In this document: piece after piece, positions 8,993 to 17,266 of the stretch
How positions within the stretch are numbered: position 1 is the stretch's first letter
Layout of the letters: every line of letters begins with the position of its first letter
DNA from: Roseivivax lentus
GTDB lineage: Bacteria; Pseudomonadota; Alphaproteobacteria; Rhodobacterales; Rhodobacteraceae
DNA: 64,000 nucleotides
Reading direction: 5' to 3'
Assembly (NCBI RefSeq): GCF_900156805.1
Contig: NZ_FTOQ01000002.1
Coordinates: 186,001-250,000, forward strand
Program-made: the position numbers and the translations under genes
The notes under the pieces: generated by a model
The model's database searches: none
The model's input: the letters and a program-made list of their open reading frames with translations, nothing else
Told to the model about the DNA's origin: nothing

Positions 8993-10258
8993 TTAGGCAG
9001 CGGCGGCGTCGGTCTGGCCGATCTCATGCAGCGAGAGGGCGAGTTTGGCGATTTCCTTGCGCAGCGGGTTTTTCGCCGCCTGCAAGGCCAGGGGCAGGCC
9101 GTGATCGCAGGCCTGCGCGATCTGCTTGCCGCCATCGGGCAGGAACAGATCCATCTTGATATCGAGGCTTTCGGCCATGCGCTTGGCGCGGCTCTTGCCC
9201 TGGAGATCGGTGAATTTCGGCGCCCGGTTCAGCACGAAGCGCAACTTCTCGAAGGGCAGATCCTCCGATTGCAGCGCGCGCTTCAGCCGCAGGGTGTTCT
9301 GCGCCGACCGCATGTCGAGTTCGATCATCGCGAAATAGACCTGCGCTGCTTGCAGCACGGTTTCCGACCATTGCGTGATGGCCGAGGGCATATCGACGAT
9401 GACGTAATCGAAATGCTCGCGCGCGAGCCCGAGCAGCAGGGTGACATCCTCCTGGCTCAGCATGTCGAGCGGCAGCAGGTCCGATGGTGCGGTGAACACC
9501 TCGAGCCGGTCCTCGTAGGATTGCAGCGCCTGCGCGAAGGTTTCCTGGTCGAGCTTGCCGATATCGGCGAGGATCTCGATGATCGTCTCCTTTCGGGGCA
9601 GGTCGAGATAGGTCGCGACCGAGCCGAATTGCAGACCGAGATCGAGCAGGCAGACCCGCGGCGCCTTGTCCTTGTCCTTGGTGACGTTGGCGAGCTCCCA
9701 GGCGAGGTTGACCGCCATGGTGGTCGCACCGACGCCCCCGGCCATGCCCTGAACGGCCAGCAGCACGCCGTCGCCGTCGGAATTCAGCTTGGAGGCGCTG
9801 GCGCCGGGTTTCGCGCCCGAATCGGCCACGAGCTGCGGCGCTTGCGGCGCCTTGAGCCGCTCCACCGCCGCGGCAAGCTCGCCCTCGGGCAGCGGGTAGG
9901 GTACGAATTCGTCGGCGCCGTTCTTCAGCAGCCGGTGCAGCGTGGCCGGGGTCACATCCTCGGCGATCAGCACCACCTTGACGCCGCGGGCCTTCGCCGC
10001 AGCGATGATCGACATCAGCTGATCGGCGTTTTCCTCATCGGTGTCGTCGATGGCAAGTGCAACGAATTCAAGGGTTTCCGCCTCTGTCTGGCCAAGAAAG
10101 GCCAGGGCTTCGGCAAAGCCCAGATCCCCCCAGGCTTCGCCGAGAAGGGCTTCCATGTCCTCGATCAGAAGGTCGAAAATCTGCACGTCGCGGCTGATGG
10201 TGCAGGCCACAATAGGTGCGGTTTCTGCGAGTGCGTCTGCGTCTGTCCCCGTACTCAT
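8993..10258 (-). CDS. tadZ: Pilus localisation protein TadZ/CpaE (ParA/MinD family)
   Basis: A 421-residue protein thought to place the Tad machine at the cell pole. An N-terminal receiver-like domain (about 15-135) precedes a ParA/MinD-type domain (about 163-400). Its nucleotide-binding loop reads GMAGGVGATT (171-180): both lysines of the canonical deviant Walker A motif are replaced by alanine, so ATP hydrolysis is doubtful. Atypical Walker A loops are known in TadZ proteins. The ATG at 10258, behind GGACGATGAG, was preferred to earlier starts that would add 23 non-conserved residues. It is the first gene of the block after an intrinsic terminator. Confidence 0.88.
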   Translation of the reverse strand: MSTGTDADALAETAPIVACTISRDVQIFDLLIEDMEALLGEAWGDLGFAEALAFLGQTEAETLEFVALAIDDTDEENADQLMSIIAAAKARGVKVVLIAEDVTPATLHRLLKNGADEFVPYPLPEGELAAAVERLKAPQAPQLVADSGAKPGASASKLNSDGDGVLLAVQGMAGGVGATTMAVNLAWELANVTKDKDKAPRVCLLDLGLQFGSVATYLDLPRKETIIEILADIGKLDQETFAQALQSYEDRLEVFTAPSDLLPLDMLSQEDVTLLLGLAREHFDYVIVDMPSAITQWSETVLQAAQVYFAMIELDMRSAQNTLRLKRALQSEDLPFEKLRFVLNRAPKFTDLQGKSRAKRMAESLDIKMDLFLPDGGKQIAQACDHGLPLALQAAKNPLRKEIAKLALSLHEIGQTDAAAA

Positions 10259-10420
10259 AAACTCATCGTCCTTTGCCTGTCTCGGATCGACACGGGGCAG
10301 GGACGCAGTTGTCCTGCGCGCGCCCACCTCGTCCGATCACAGGGACCGGCGGGAAAGATGCCCCGACGGTCCTGTCGCTATGATGAGAAGATCGCAGTCA
10401 AAGGCGGCAACATTTGGACG

Positions 10421-10441
10421 AAAAAACCGTAATTGTACGGT
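10421..10441 (-). terminator. Intrinsic terminator between the ompA-like gene and tadZ
   Basis: On the minus strand ACCGTA, loop CAAT, TACGGT forms a 6-bp stem followed directly by a run of T (A6 on the plus strand at 10421-10426). It lies 20 nt past the stop of the ompA-like gene and 163 nt before the tadZ start. The stem is short, so partial readthrough is possible. Confidence 0.6.
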
Positions 10442-10460
10442 AATCGCAGACGGTGCCGGA

Positions 10461-11159
10461 TCAGCCGCCGGTGGGGATCGTGATCCCGCCGCCATCGCCA
10501 CCGCCGCCGACACTGCTTTCGGGCGCGGCGGACTGGACGTATTCGCGGTAGATAATCTGGGCGTATTTGCCGTCGAGCACGTTCTGATGCGACGTGACGA
10601 ACCCCGACACCTCGGTCACGGTGCGGCGGTTGCGGCGCTCGCGGCCCTCGGTGACGATCAGCGGCTGCGTTTCGCCGTAGGAAACGACCGCTTCCAGCCG
10701 TTCGAGGCTGATGCCCTGCTGCGACAGGAAATGCACCACGGCGCGGGCCCGGGCGAGGCCCAAGCGCTTGTTGTAGGCATCGCTGCCCACGAGGTCGGTA
10801 TGCCCGTAGACGCGGAAGCGCACTTCGGGGAATTGCCGGATCCAGGCCGCCTGTTCACGCAGCGTGTCGCGCGCGCCCGGGTCGAGCTGGGCCGAATTGA
10901 AGGCGAAATTGACGGTGGTCATCACCTCGGAGGCGAAACGCTGGGCCAGATCGAAGGTATAGCGCTTCTCGCCGGACATGACCGCGACATTGTTCGCCGT
11001 GGCCATGCCGAAATCGCCGGGATCGAGGATCGAGCCCGCTTCGGGGCGGAACGACGCCTGGCCCGACATGGTCCCCGCCTCGCGGGCGCAGCCCGACAGG
11101 ACGCCGATCGCGCTGAGGGCCAAGAGGCTGGTTCTGATCGCGTGCGCCGTCATGCCCAT
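10461..11159 (-). CDS. OmpA-family lipoprotein of the tad locus
   Basis: A 232-residue lipoprotein with lipobox LSGC (C24) and a C-terminal OmpA peptidoglycan-binding domain (about 75-180). The domain has the diagnostic FAFNSAQL, VYGHTDLVGS and LGLARARAV segments. It probably anchors the secretin complex to the cell wall. The tail is glycine-rich (SSVGGGGDGGG). It starts 4 nt after rcpA, so the two are surely co-transcribed. Met3 is an alternative start. A terminator follows. Confidence 0.85.
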   Translation of the reverse strand: MGMTAHAIRTSLLALSAIGVLSGCAREAGTMSGQASFRPEAGSILDPGDFGMATANNVAVMSGEKRYTFDLAQRFASEVMTTVNFAFNSAQLDPGARDTLREQAAWIRQFPEVRFRVYGHTDLVGSDAYNKRLGLARARAVVHFLSQQGISLERLEAVVSYGETQPLIVTEGRERRNRRTVTEVSGFVTSHQNVLDGKYAQIIYREYVQSAAPESSVGGGGDGGGITIPTGG

Positions 11160-11163
11160 TGTC

Positions 11164-12585
11164 TCAATCCATCACATAACCATAGGAACCGGTGAAGTCC
11201 TGCGTGGCAACCTCTCCGGCGGCACCGGAGCGCGGTTTGCGCCGCTCGCCCGCCTGCGTCTTGCCATAGAGGAAGAGGTCCCGCTCGGAGGGCGGGCGGA
11301 CCTTGTCGGTGGGCAGCGCCAGCGCCTCGCCGCGGGTCGGCGTCACGAGATGCGGCGTCACGATGATGACCAGTTCGGACTGTTCGCGGGTATATTCGGC
11401 GCTGCGGAAGAGCGCGCCCAGGATCGGCACGTCGCCGAGCCACGGCACCTGGCCGTTCAGATCGCGGAAATCGTCCTGCAGGAGGCCCGCGATGGCGAAG
11501 CTCTCGCCGTCGCGCAGTTCCACGGTCGTGGTCGCTTCGCGGCGGGAAAAGCCGTTGATCCGCACGGTGTTGAGGTCGATGCCCGTGGAGCTGTCGAGCG
11601 CGGAGACCGCGGTCTTCAGCTCGAGATTGATGAGATCGCCGTTGATCACCCGAGGGATGAAGTCGAGCTCCACGCCGAAGGGCTTGAATTCGATCGTCAC
11701 GTTGTCGTTCTGCGCCTGCACCGGGACCGGGTATTCCCCGCCCGCGAGGAACGACGCCTCCTGGCCCGACAGCGCGGTCAGGTTCGGTTCCGCCAGCATG
11801 CGCACGAGGCCCTTGGATTCCAGCGCTTCGAGCAGGATGCCCACTTCGAGGCCGCCGGCATCGAAGCCGATCACCGCGCCGCCCTCGGTATCGCCGGTGA
11901 AGGCCACCGGATCGCCGAGCGTATTGCCGTCGAGCCAGGTACCGGTTTCCGAGAAGAGCCCGACATCGCCGCCCAGAAGATCGCCGCCGATGGACATGGA
12001 CGAGCGCAGCGCCTTGGAGACCGAGCGCTGCATCTCGGCGAAGCGGACTTTCAGCATGACCTGCTGGACGCCGCCCACCTGCATCAGGTTCGAGACCCGG
12101 TCGGGTGCGTAGCGTTCCGCAAGGCTGAGCGCCTTGTCGAGCGACTGGATCGACGAGAGCGTCCCCGACAGCACGATGCCGTCATTGGCGGTGCGCACCT
12201 CGATGGGTTCGCCGGGCAGGATCTGCCGCAGCCGCTCCTTGAATTCGGCGACATCGGCCGCGACGCGCACATCGACATTGGCGATCAGCATGCCCTCGGC
12301 ATCGAAGATCGACAGCGTCGTGGTGCCGGGCGCCTTGCCCAGAACGTAGATGGAGCGATCCGACAGCGAGGAAATATCCGCGATGGCCGGGTTGGCGATG
12401 GACAATTCGGCGAAGGGCACGTCGCTTTCGACGACCAGCGCGCGGTTCATCGCAACGTCGATCTGCGAGCCCACATTGCCCCGCACGACGCGGAGGGTCT
12501 GCGCCTCGACAAGCGGAGCCGCCATGGGTGCAAGACCAAGGACGCACCCGATGAGGGACGCCCGCAGAATACCGTCGAATTTCAT
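11164..12585 (-). CDS. rcpA: Tad outer-membrane secretin RcpA/CpaC
   Basis: A 473-residue secretin that forms the outer-membrane channel of the Flp pilus. It has a signal peptide (about 1-30, ending VEAQ), then an N-terminal pilus/T2SS domain (TLRVVRGNVGSQIDV onward), a BON-like segment (about 100-165), and the C-terminal secretin domain with the family signature VPWLGDVPILGALF (about 410-425). The ATG at 12585 gives a clean signal peptide; upstream residues do not. It is 4 nt from the ompA-like gene and 205 nt from rcpC, a gap long enough for its own promoter. Confidence 0.92.
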   Translation of the reverse strand: MKFDGILRASLIGCVLGLAPMAAPLVEAQTLRVVRGNVGSQIDVAMNRALVVESDVPFAELSIANPAIADISSLSDRSIYVLGKAPGTTTLSIFDAEGMLIANVDVRVAADVAEFKERLRQILPGEPIEVRTANDGIVLSGTLSSIQSLDKALSLAERYAPDRVSNLMQVGGVQQVMLKVRFAEMQRSVSKALRSSMSIGGDLLGGDVGLFSETGTWLDGNTLGDPVAFTGDTEGGAVIGFDAGGLEVGILLEALESKGLVRMLAEPNLTALSGQEASFLAGGEYPVPVQAQNDNVTIEFKPFGVELDFIPRVINGDLINLELKTAVSALDSSTGIDLNTVRINGFSRREATTTVELRDGESFAIAGLLQDDFRDLNGQVPWLGDVPILGALFRSAEYTREQSELVIIVTPHLVTPTRGEALALPTDKVRPPSERDLFLYGKTQAGERRKPRSGAAGEVATQDFTGSYGYVMD

Positions 12586-12746
12586 GTGACCTGCCTTTCC
12601 GATCACGCCTCAGGTGCAGATCTTTCGCCTGCATTTGGAAAAACCCTGCGCGAGAATTCGAATTATTGCAAGAATCAATAGCTTCAGGGGCGCAATTGAT
12701 GTGGGTTACGGGCAACAGCCGTGACAAAAGCGCCGATAAACGACGA

Positions 12747-12769
12747 AAGGCGCCCACTGGGGGCGCCTT
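12747..12769 (-). terminator. Hairpin downstream of rcpC
   Basis: A perfect 9-bp GC-rich stem, AAGGCGCCC (12747-12755) and GGGCGCCTT (12761-12769), with a 5-nt loop. It lies 22 nt beyond the rcpC stop. On the minus strand only three T residues follow, so it may be a weak terminator or a processing/stabilising hairpin rather than a strong stop. Confidence 0.5.
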
Positions 12770-12790
12770 CGGAGGTTGCGTGTTCCGCGA

Positions 12791-13648
12791 TCAGTTCGTG
12801 CAGGGGATCGGCATCTCGACGGTCTCGGAGCCGCGGCGCGTCCGGATCGTGCAGACCTCGCGGGCCTTCTGGATCGAGGGCGCCTCCTTCTTCTCGAGCC
12901 CGAGCAGCGAGCGCTGGTCGACCTCGATCGCCTCGGCGACGGTGGTGTCGTTGTTGGCCATCAGCGACAGGGTCAGGGCGCCGGTCGACTGCGCCTGGGC
13001 CAGCGATGCGATCTGCTGCGGCGTCGCGGCCACGGTCACGGTGCGCGCGATGGTGGCGTTGGTGCCGTCCACGTTGGCGGTCTGGTCGATGGCGATGAGT
13101 TCGACGCCGGTCTGGATGAGCTTCGTCACCTCGCCCTGGGGCAGGGACGGATCGCGCGATCCGATGCGGCCGGTCCAGTAGACGTCCACGCGGTCACCGG
13201 GGCGCAGGAAGCCCGACACGCCCGAGGCGACGTCGACCTTGATGGCGAAGGCGCGCATGCCGCGCTCAAGGCGCGATGTGAGGCCCGCATCGCCGCCCGG
13301 CTCGGAGACCTTGACGCCCATGAACACCTCGTTGGGCTCGATCTGGCGCAGCGCGACGCGCGGCTCCTCGCCCTCGACGAGAATGGGCTCTTCCTCGCTG
13401 AAATAGACCTCGGGCAGGGCCGGAACCGGCCAGGGCACGAGTTTCACATCCTCTTCGGTGATCACCTGTCCGTAGGTCAGCGGGTTGGCCGCGACGTAGA
13501 CCATCGTGGTCTCCACGGATTGCGCCTGCTTGGCGCGCTCTTCCTGCAATGCGGATTCATACGCACCGATATAATTCTGAGCCATGTACACCGCGAAACC
13601 GGCCAAGCCGAGTCCGGCGATCAGAACAAGTCCGAACACGAGACGCAT
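12791..13648 (-). CDS. rcpC: Tad pilus assembly protein RcpC/CpaB
   Basis: A 285-residue RcpC/CpaB protein with an N-terminal membrane anchor (about 4-22) and a SAF domain (about 45-110), including LTYGQVITEEDVKLVPWP. A conserved RcpC region follows with FLRPGDRVDVYWTG near 147-160. The family is periplasmic and is thought to help the secretin gate or modify the pilus. It precedes rcpA by 205 nt, and a hairpin follows its stop, so it may be transcribed apart from rcpA. Length and order are usual. Confidence 0.88.
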   Translation of the reverse strand: MRLVFGLVLIAGLGLAGFAVYMAQNYIGAYESALQEERAKQAQSVETTMVYVAANPLTYGQVITEEDVKLVPWPVPALPEVYFSEEEPILVEGEEPRVALRQIEPNEVFMGVKVSEPGGDAGLTSRLERGMRAFAIKVDVASGVSGFLRPGDRVDVYWTGRIGSRDPSLPQGEVTKLIQTGVELIAIDQTANVDGTNATIARTVTVAATPQQIASLAQAQSTGALTLSLMANNDTTVAEAIEVDQRSLLGLEKKEAPSIQKAREVCTIRTRRGSETVEMPIPCTN

Positions 13649-13783
13649 GGGGTTACCTCAATTCTTTGCTCGACCGCCGACGGGATTGCTGCGGTCCTCG
13701 ATCCTGTTTGAAGCCTGACAGGAAACAATGGCGAAAAACGGGACCTGGTGTGACCAGTCTTTGGCGAAAGCCGCGATTGTTCG

Positions 13784-13987
13784 TTATTCGCCGCCCGGCA
13801 ATTCGGTGACGCGCTCGCCGACGGCGGTGCCCGCCGCCCGGGCAAGGGTCAGCGATTCCTTCTCGAGAATGCTGTAGGCGATCAGGCACAGGCCGATCAT
13901 GCCCGCGGTCAGGACGACCCAGTCGACCGTGACGGCCCCGTCTTCGGAGGAAAGGAATCGGGGTAATTTGACTACGACAAACGGCAT
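13784..13987 (-). CDS. flp: Flp-type pilin, second copy
   Basis: A 67-residue small pilin. A short basic leader (about 1-17) ends in EDG, followed by AVTVDWVVLTAGMIGLCLIA, the hydrophobic segment that packs the pilus core. Cleavage is predicted after G18. Positions 5 and 6 of the mature chain are D and W rather than the usual E and Y of Flp pilins. It is more diverged than the copy at 14220 and has a different, more acidic tail. It lies 135 nt before rcpC. It may be a minor or alternative subunit. Confidence 0.82.
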   Translation of the reverse strand: MPFVVVKLPRFLSSEDGAVTVDWVVLTAGMIGLCLIAYSILEKESLTLARAAGTAVGERVTELPGGE

Positions 13988-14219
13988 AGTGCCACTCCAA
14001 CCTGATGTTCCGGACGCGGTCCGGACAACTCAATGCTCCTGCGCCGTTTTGGCGCCTTCGAGCACACCTCAAGCTATCCATGTGCGCCGGGAACTCTTTG
14101 CGTGGCTCCTCTTGCGATTCAGCGTTGGCCGGACATGGAAAGAGCGCGCCAGCAGACTGGCCGGCGCGCCCTCGTGTATTCTGCGGTCAGAAGACTTCCC
14201 GCTCAAATCAGACGATCTA

Positions 14220-14411
14220 TTACTCTTTCGCGAAGCCGTCGTTCTCGGTCGCGACAGCGCCGGCTGCGGCGTTGATCAGCGTCTTCGAGTTGGTTTCGAT
14301 GGTGGAGTAGGCTGCGACTGCGAGGCCCACGACGGCTGCGGTCAGCACGACCCAGTCAACCGTGACAGCGCCGTCTTCGTCGTTGCGGAAGTTCTTGATG
14401 AAGTTAAGCAT
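14220..14411 (-). CDS. flp: Flp-type major pilin
   Basis: A 63-residue prepilin, probably the main subunit of the Flp pilus. The leader MLNFIKNFRNDEDG is followed by AVTVDWVVLTAAVVGLAVAA, with predicted cleavage by TadV after G14. As in the other copy, the mature E5-Y6 signature is D-W. A GGAG ribosome binding site precedes the ATG. It stands alone with 232 nt to the next pilin, in line with separate, high expression of the major subunit. Confidence 0.88.
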   Translation of the reverse strand: MLNFIKNFRNDEDGAVTVDWVVLTAAVVGLAVAAYSTIETNSKTLINAAAGAVATENDGFAKE

Positions 14412-14745
14412 TGGAGTTCTCCGTAAGGTTCAGTTTGCTCTCGTTTCCACCGCGTCAGAGGGTACCGGGGTCTCTCATCTCCCGTCTCCGTTGCGGTATG
14501 GCCCTATATAGACGTTGGATTGGGGCACGATTTTGACCGCAATGGATCGATTTCCGCATAGTTCGGCGGATTCCCCGAAAATCGCCTATGTATATGAATA
14601 TAAACGATATTTAATCAGAAAATTCGAATGAATCGGCGTTAAGGGCACGGTAATTTGTCAAAACGGCCGAGATTGAGACGCCATCTTGGGGATTTTCGCG
14701 GCGCGTGCGATGATCCGGACAAAGAACAAAGAAACGAGCAGTCCG
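14412..14745. other. Divergent intergenic region: flp and transglycosylase promoters
   Basis: No gene is seen. This 334-bp region must contain the promoter of flp (minus) and of the transglycosylase (plus). It holds an AT-rich patch (about 14586-14640) that stands out from the GC-rich surroundings, a TATATA motif near 14506-14511 facing flp, and a near-match to a CtrA site, TTAA-N7-GTAA, at 14639-14653. I could not assign a -35/-10 pair with confidence. Confidence 0.5.
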
Positions 14746-15603
14746 ATGTCCTTCATGCGACGCTGCGCGCTCTGCGCGGCATTCATGCTTGTGCTGCCCG
14801 GCGCCGAGCCGGCCGCCGCCAATCCCGACTTCTCCGCGCGGTTCGTGAAGCCGCCCGCGCCGGGCACGAAGAAACGCGTCACGGTGCAGATCGCGCCGCG
14901 CGCCAATCCCGCCGTGATGCCGCCGCCGGAGCGACGGGCCGAAGAGGCCGCACCCGACAGCGACAGCGCCGGGGCGGCGCCGGGCGCGGCGCCCGCGCCC
15001 ACGGGCCGGTATGGCTGGTTCTGGCAGGCGGTCGCGGCCTCGGGGGATGCAGGCACCGGCCCCGGACGGCTGGAGCCTGCGCTTTCCGCACTGAAGTCCG
15101 GGCCCGGGGGCGCGCGGGTCGACGCGCCGCGGGTGCAGACCCTGCAGGACATCGCCGCGCGCTACGGCACGGCGCTGCTGCGCCATTCGGTGGGCACCGA
15201 GGTTTCGCCCGCGCTGGCGCTTGCAGTGATGGCGGTGGAATCGGGGGGGCGGGCCGATGCGGTCAGCCGCGTCGGCGCGGAGGGGCTGATGCAGCTCATG
15301 CCCGACACCGCCGAGAAGCTGGGCGTCGCCGACAGTTTCGATCCCGATCAGAACATCAAGGGCGGGATCAGCTTCCTGGATGCGCTGATGCAGGCCTATG
15401 GCGGCGATCCGGTGCTGGTGCTGGCGGGCTACAATGCCGGGCAGACCGCGGTGGCCGAGGCGGGCGGCGTGCCGCCCTTCGCCGAAACGCGCGATTACGT
15501 GCCCAAGGTGCTGGCGGCCTTCGAAGTGGCGCGGGCGCTCTGCAAGACGCCGCCGATGATGATCTCGGATGGCTGCGTGTTCCACGTCTCGCCCGGAAGC
15601 TGA
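14746..15603 (+). CDS. Lytic transglycosylase (SLT family)
   Basis: A 285-residue periplasmic peptidoglycan lyase. The signal peptide (about 1-25, ending PAAA) precedes a long proline/alanine-rich linker (about 50-125) and a C-terminal SLT catalytic domain. The likely catalytic glutamate is E165 in MAVESGG, with GLMQLMPDTA and the GYNAGQ motif downstream. The ATG at 14746 gives a proper signal peptide; in-frame upstream starts do not. It faces away from flp across a shared regulatory region. It could open the cell wall for the pilus, but family members also act in general wall turnover, so the link is only positional. Confidence 0.87.
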   Translation: MSFMRRCALCAAFMLVLPGAEPAAANPDFSARFVKPPAPGTKKRVTVQIAPRANPAVMPPPERRAEEAAPDSDSAGAAPGAAPAPTGRYGWFWQAVAASGDAGTGPGRLEPALSALKSGPGGARVDAPRVQTLQDIAARYGTALLRHSVGTEVSPALALAVMAVESGGRADAVSRVGAEGLMQLMPDTAEKLGVADSFDPDQNIKGGISFLDALMQAYGGDPVLVLAGYNAGQTAVAEAGGVPPFAETRDYVPKVLAAFEVARALCKTPPMMISDGCVFHVSPGS

Positions 15604-15610
15604 ACGGCGG

Positions 15611-17029
15611 TCACATCCGCAGCACCGCGCCCGGGTTCATGATGCCGCGCGGATCGAGGGCCGCCTTGATCGCCCGCATCGCGGCCAGCTTTGCGGGGTC
15701 CTGGTAGCGTTCGAGATCCGCGACCTTCAGCCGTCCGATGCCGTGCTCGGCGCTGACCGAGCCCTCCATCTCGTGCACGAGGTCGTGGATCGTGCGCTTG
15801 ATGGCGTCGCGGTTGTGGTCGTGATCGGCGCGGCTTTCGCCCGGCATGGGGAAGACGTTGTAATGCAGGTTGCCGTCGCCCAGATGGCCGAAGCAGTTCA
15901 CCCGGAAGGTGCCGATCGTCTTCAGCCGGGCGATGCCTTCGGGGATGAAATCGGGAATGGCCGAGATCGGCACGGAGATATCGTGGCTGGAGATCGCGCC
16001 GATATGGCGGTTGGCTTCGGGGATGCGTTCGCGGATCGCCCAGAAATCCTGCCGCTGGCTGTCCGATTGCGCGATGAGCCCGTCCGAGACGAGCCCCGCC
16101 TCGAGCGCCTCGGCGAACACGGCCTCGAGCGCCTCGGCGGGATCGAGGCCCTGGGGCAGCCCGACCTCGATCAGCACCGACCAGGCGGGGGCCGTCTCGA
16201 AGGGCTGGCGCAGATCCGGGATGGTCTCGGCGAGGAAATCGTAGCCCGTCCCGCTCATCAGCTCGAAGGCGGAGATGCCGTCGCCGAGCCGGCCCCGGGC
16301 AAGGGCTAGGAGATCGAGCGCGGCGCGCGGGCTGTCGACCACCAGAAGCGCGGTGCCGGTACGGGCCGGGATGGGGGCCAGTTTCAGAACCGCCGCGGTG
16401 ATGATCCCGAGCGTGCCCTCGGCGCCAATGAGCAGGTTGCGCAGATCATAGCCGGTATTGTCCTTTCGGAGCCGCCGCAGCCCGTTCCAGATTGTGCCGT
16501 CGGGCAGCACCGCCTCGAGCCCGAGGCAGAGATCGCGGGCATTGCCGTAGCGCAGCACGTTCACGCCGCCCGCATTGGTCGCCAGAAGCCCGCCGATCCG
16601 GGCCGAGCCTTCGGAGGCGAGCGAGAGCGGGAACAGCCGGTCCGCATCGCGCGCGGCATTCTGCACGTCGAGCAGGATCGCGCCCGCCTCGGCGATGAGC
16701 ACGTTTTCCTGCGGATGCACGGCGCGGATGGCGTTCATGCGCTCGAGGCTGACGAGAAGCGGGGCCGCGCCGCCTTCGGGGGCGATCTGTCCGCCGACGA
16801 GACCGGTGCCGCCGCCATAGGGGACCAGCGGCACGCGGGCGGCATGGGCCTGGGCGACGATCGTCGCGACCTCTTGGGTCGTGCGGGGGAGAGCCACATG
16901 GGTGGCCGCCCCCTTCCAGCGGTCGCGCGGCTCTTCGTGGAACCGCGCATCGGCGGGGCGGATCGTGTCGCCCGGAAGCGCCGCGGCGAGCGCGTCGAGA
17001 AAGGTTGGATCGGCAGAGGCGAGGGGCAC
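15611..17029 (-). CDS. FAD-linked oxidase (GlcD / D-2-hydroxyglutarate dehydrogenase-like)
   Basis: A 472-residue flavoprotein that probably oxidises a D-2-hydroxy acid. The FAD-binding type 4 domain (about 35-215) contains VPYGGGTGLVGGQ and NAGGVNVLRYGNARDL. The C-terminal FAD-oxidase domain has the metal-binding CFGHLGDGNLHYN stretch and the SAEHGIG motif. A GTG at 17029 behind GGAG was chosen; starts further up give a proline/arginine-rich extension not expected for the family. Substrate cannot be fixed: glycolate, D-lactate and D-2-hydroxyglutarate are candidates. It converges with the transglycosylase gene, 7 nt apart. Confidence 0.82.
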   Translation of the reverse strand: MPLASADPTFLDALAAALPGDTIRPADARFHEEPRDRWKGAATHVALPRTTQEVATIVAQAHAARVPLVPYGGGTGLVGGQIAPEGGAAPLLVSLERMNAIRAVHPQENVLIAEAGAILLDVQNAARDADRLFPLSLASEGSARIGGLLATNAGGVNVLRYGNARDLCLGLEAVLPDGTIWNGLRRLRKDNTGYDLRNLLIGAEGTLGIITAAVLKLAPIPARTGTALLVVDSPRAALDLLALARGRLGDGISAFELMSGTGYDFLAETIPDLRQPFETAPAWSVLIEVGLPQGLDPAEALEAVFAEALEAGLVSDGLIAQSDSQRQDFWAIRERIPEANRHIGAISSHDISVPISAIPDFIPEGIARLKTIGTFRVNCFGHLGDGNLHYNVFPMPGESRADHDHNRDAIKRTIHDLVHEMEGSVSAEHGIGRLKVADLERYQDPAKLAAMRAIKAALDPRGIMNPGAVLRM

Positions 17030-17266
17030 GGGGGCGGTCTCCGGTCGCGGCGGGTCAATCGGGAGATAGCGCGGCGGGTCCGCGCGTGAAAGGGCCCCGA
17101 TCCGGGGGGCTGATCCGCGGCCCCGATCCGGCGGTCGCATCCGGCCCATGGCCGAATGCGGCATGTCTTGTCATCGGCGCCTTCGGGCGCCGCTTCCGGT
17201 GCGCCTTCGGCGGGCATGTGCCCGACGGGTGAGCGAGGGGCGGCACGGCCCGTTCGCGCGCTCCGG

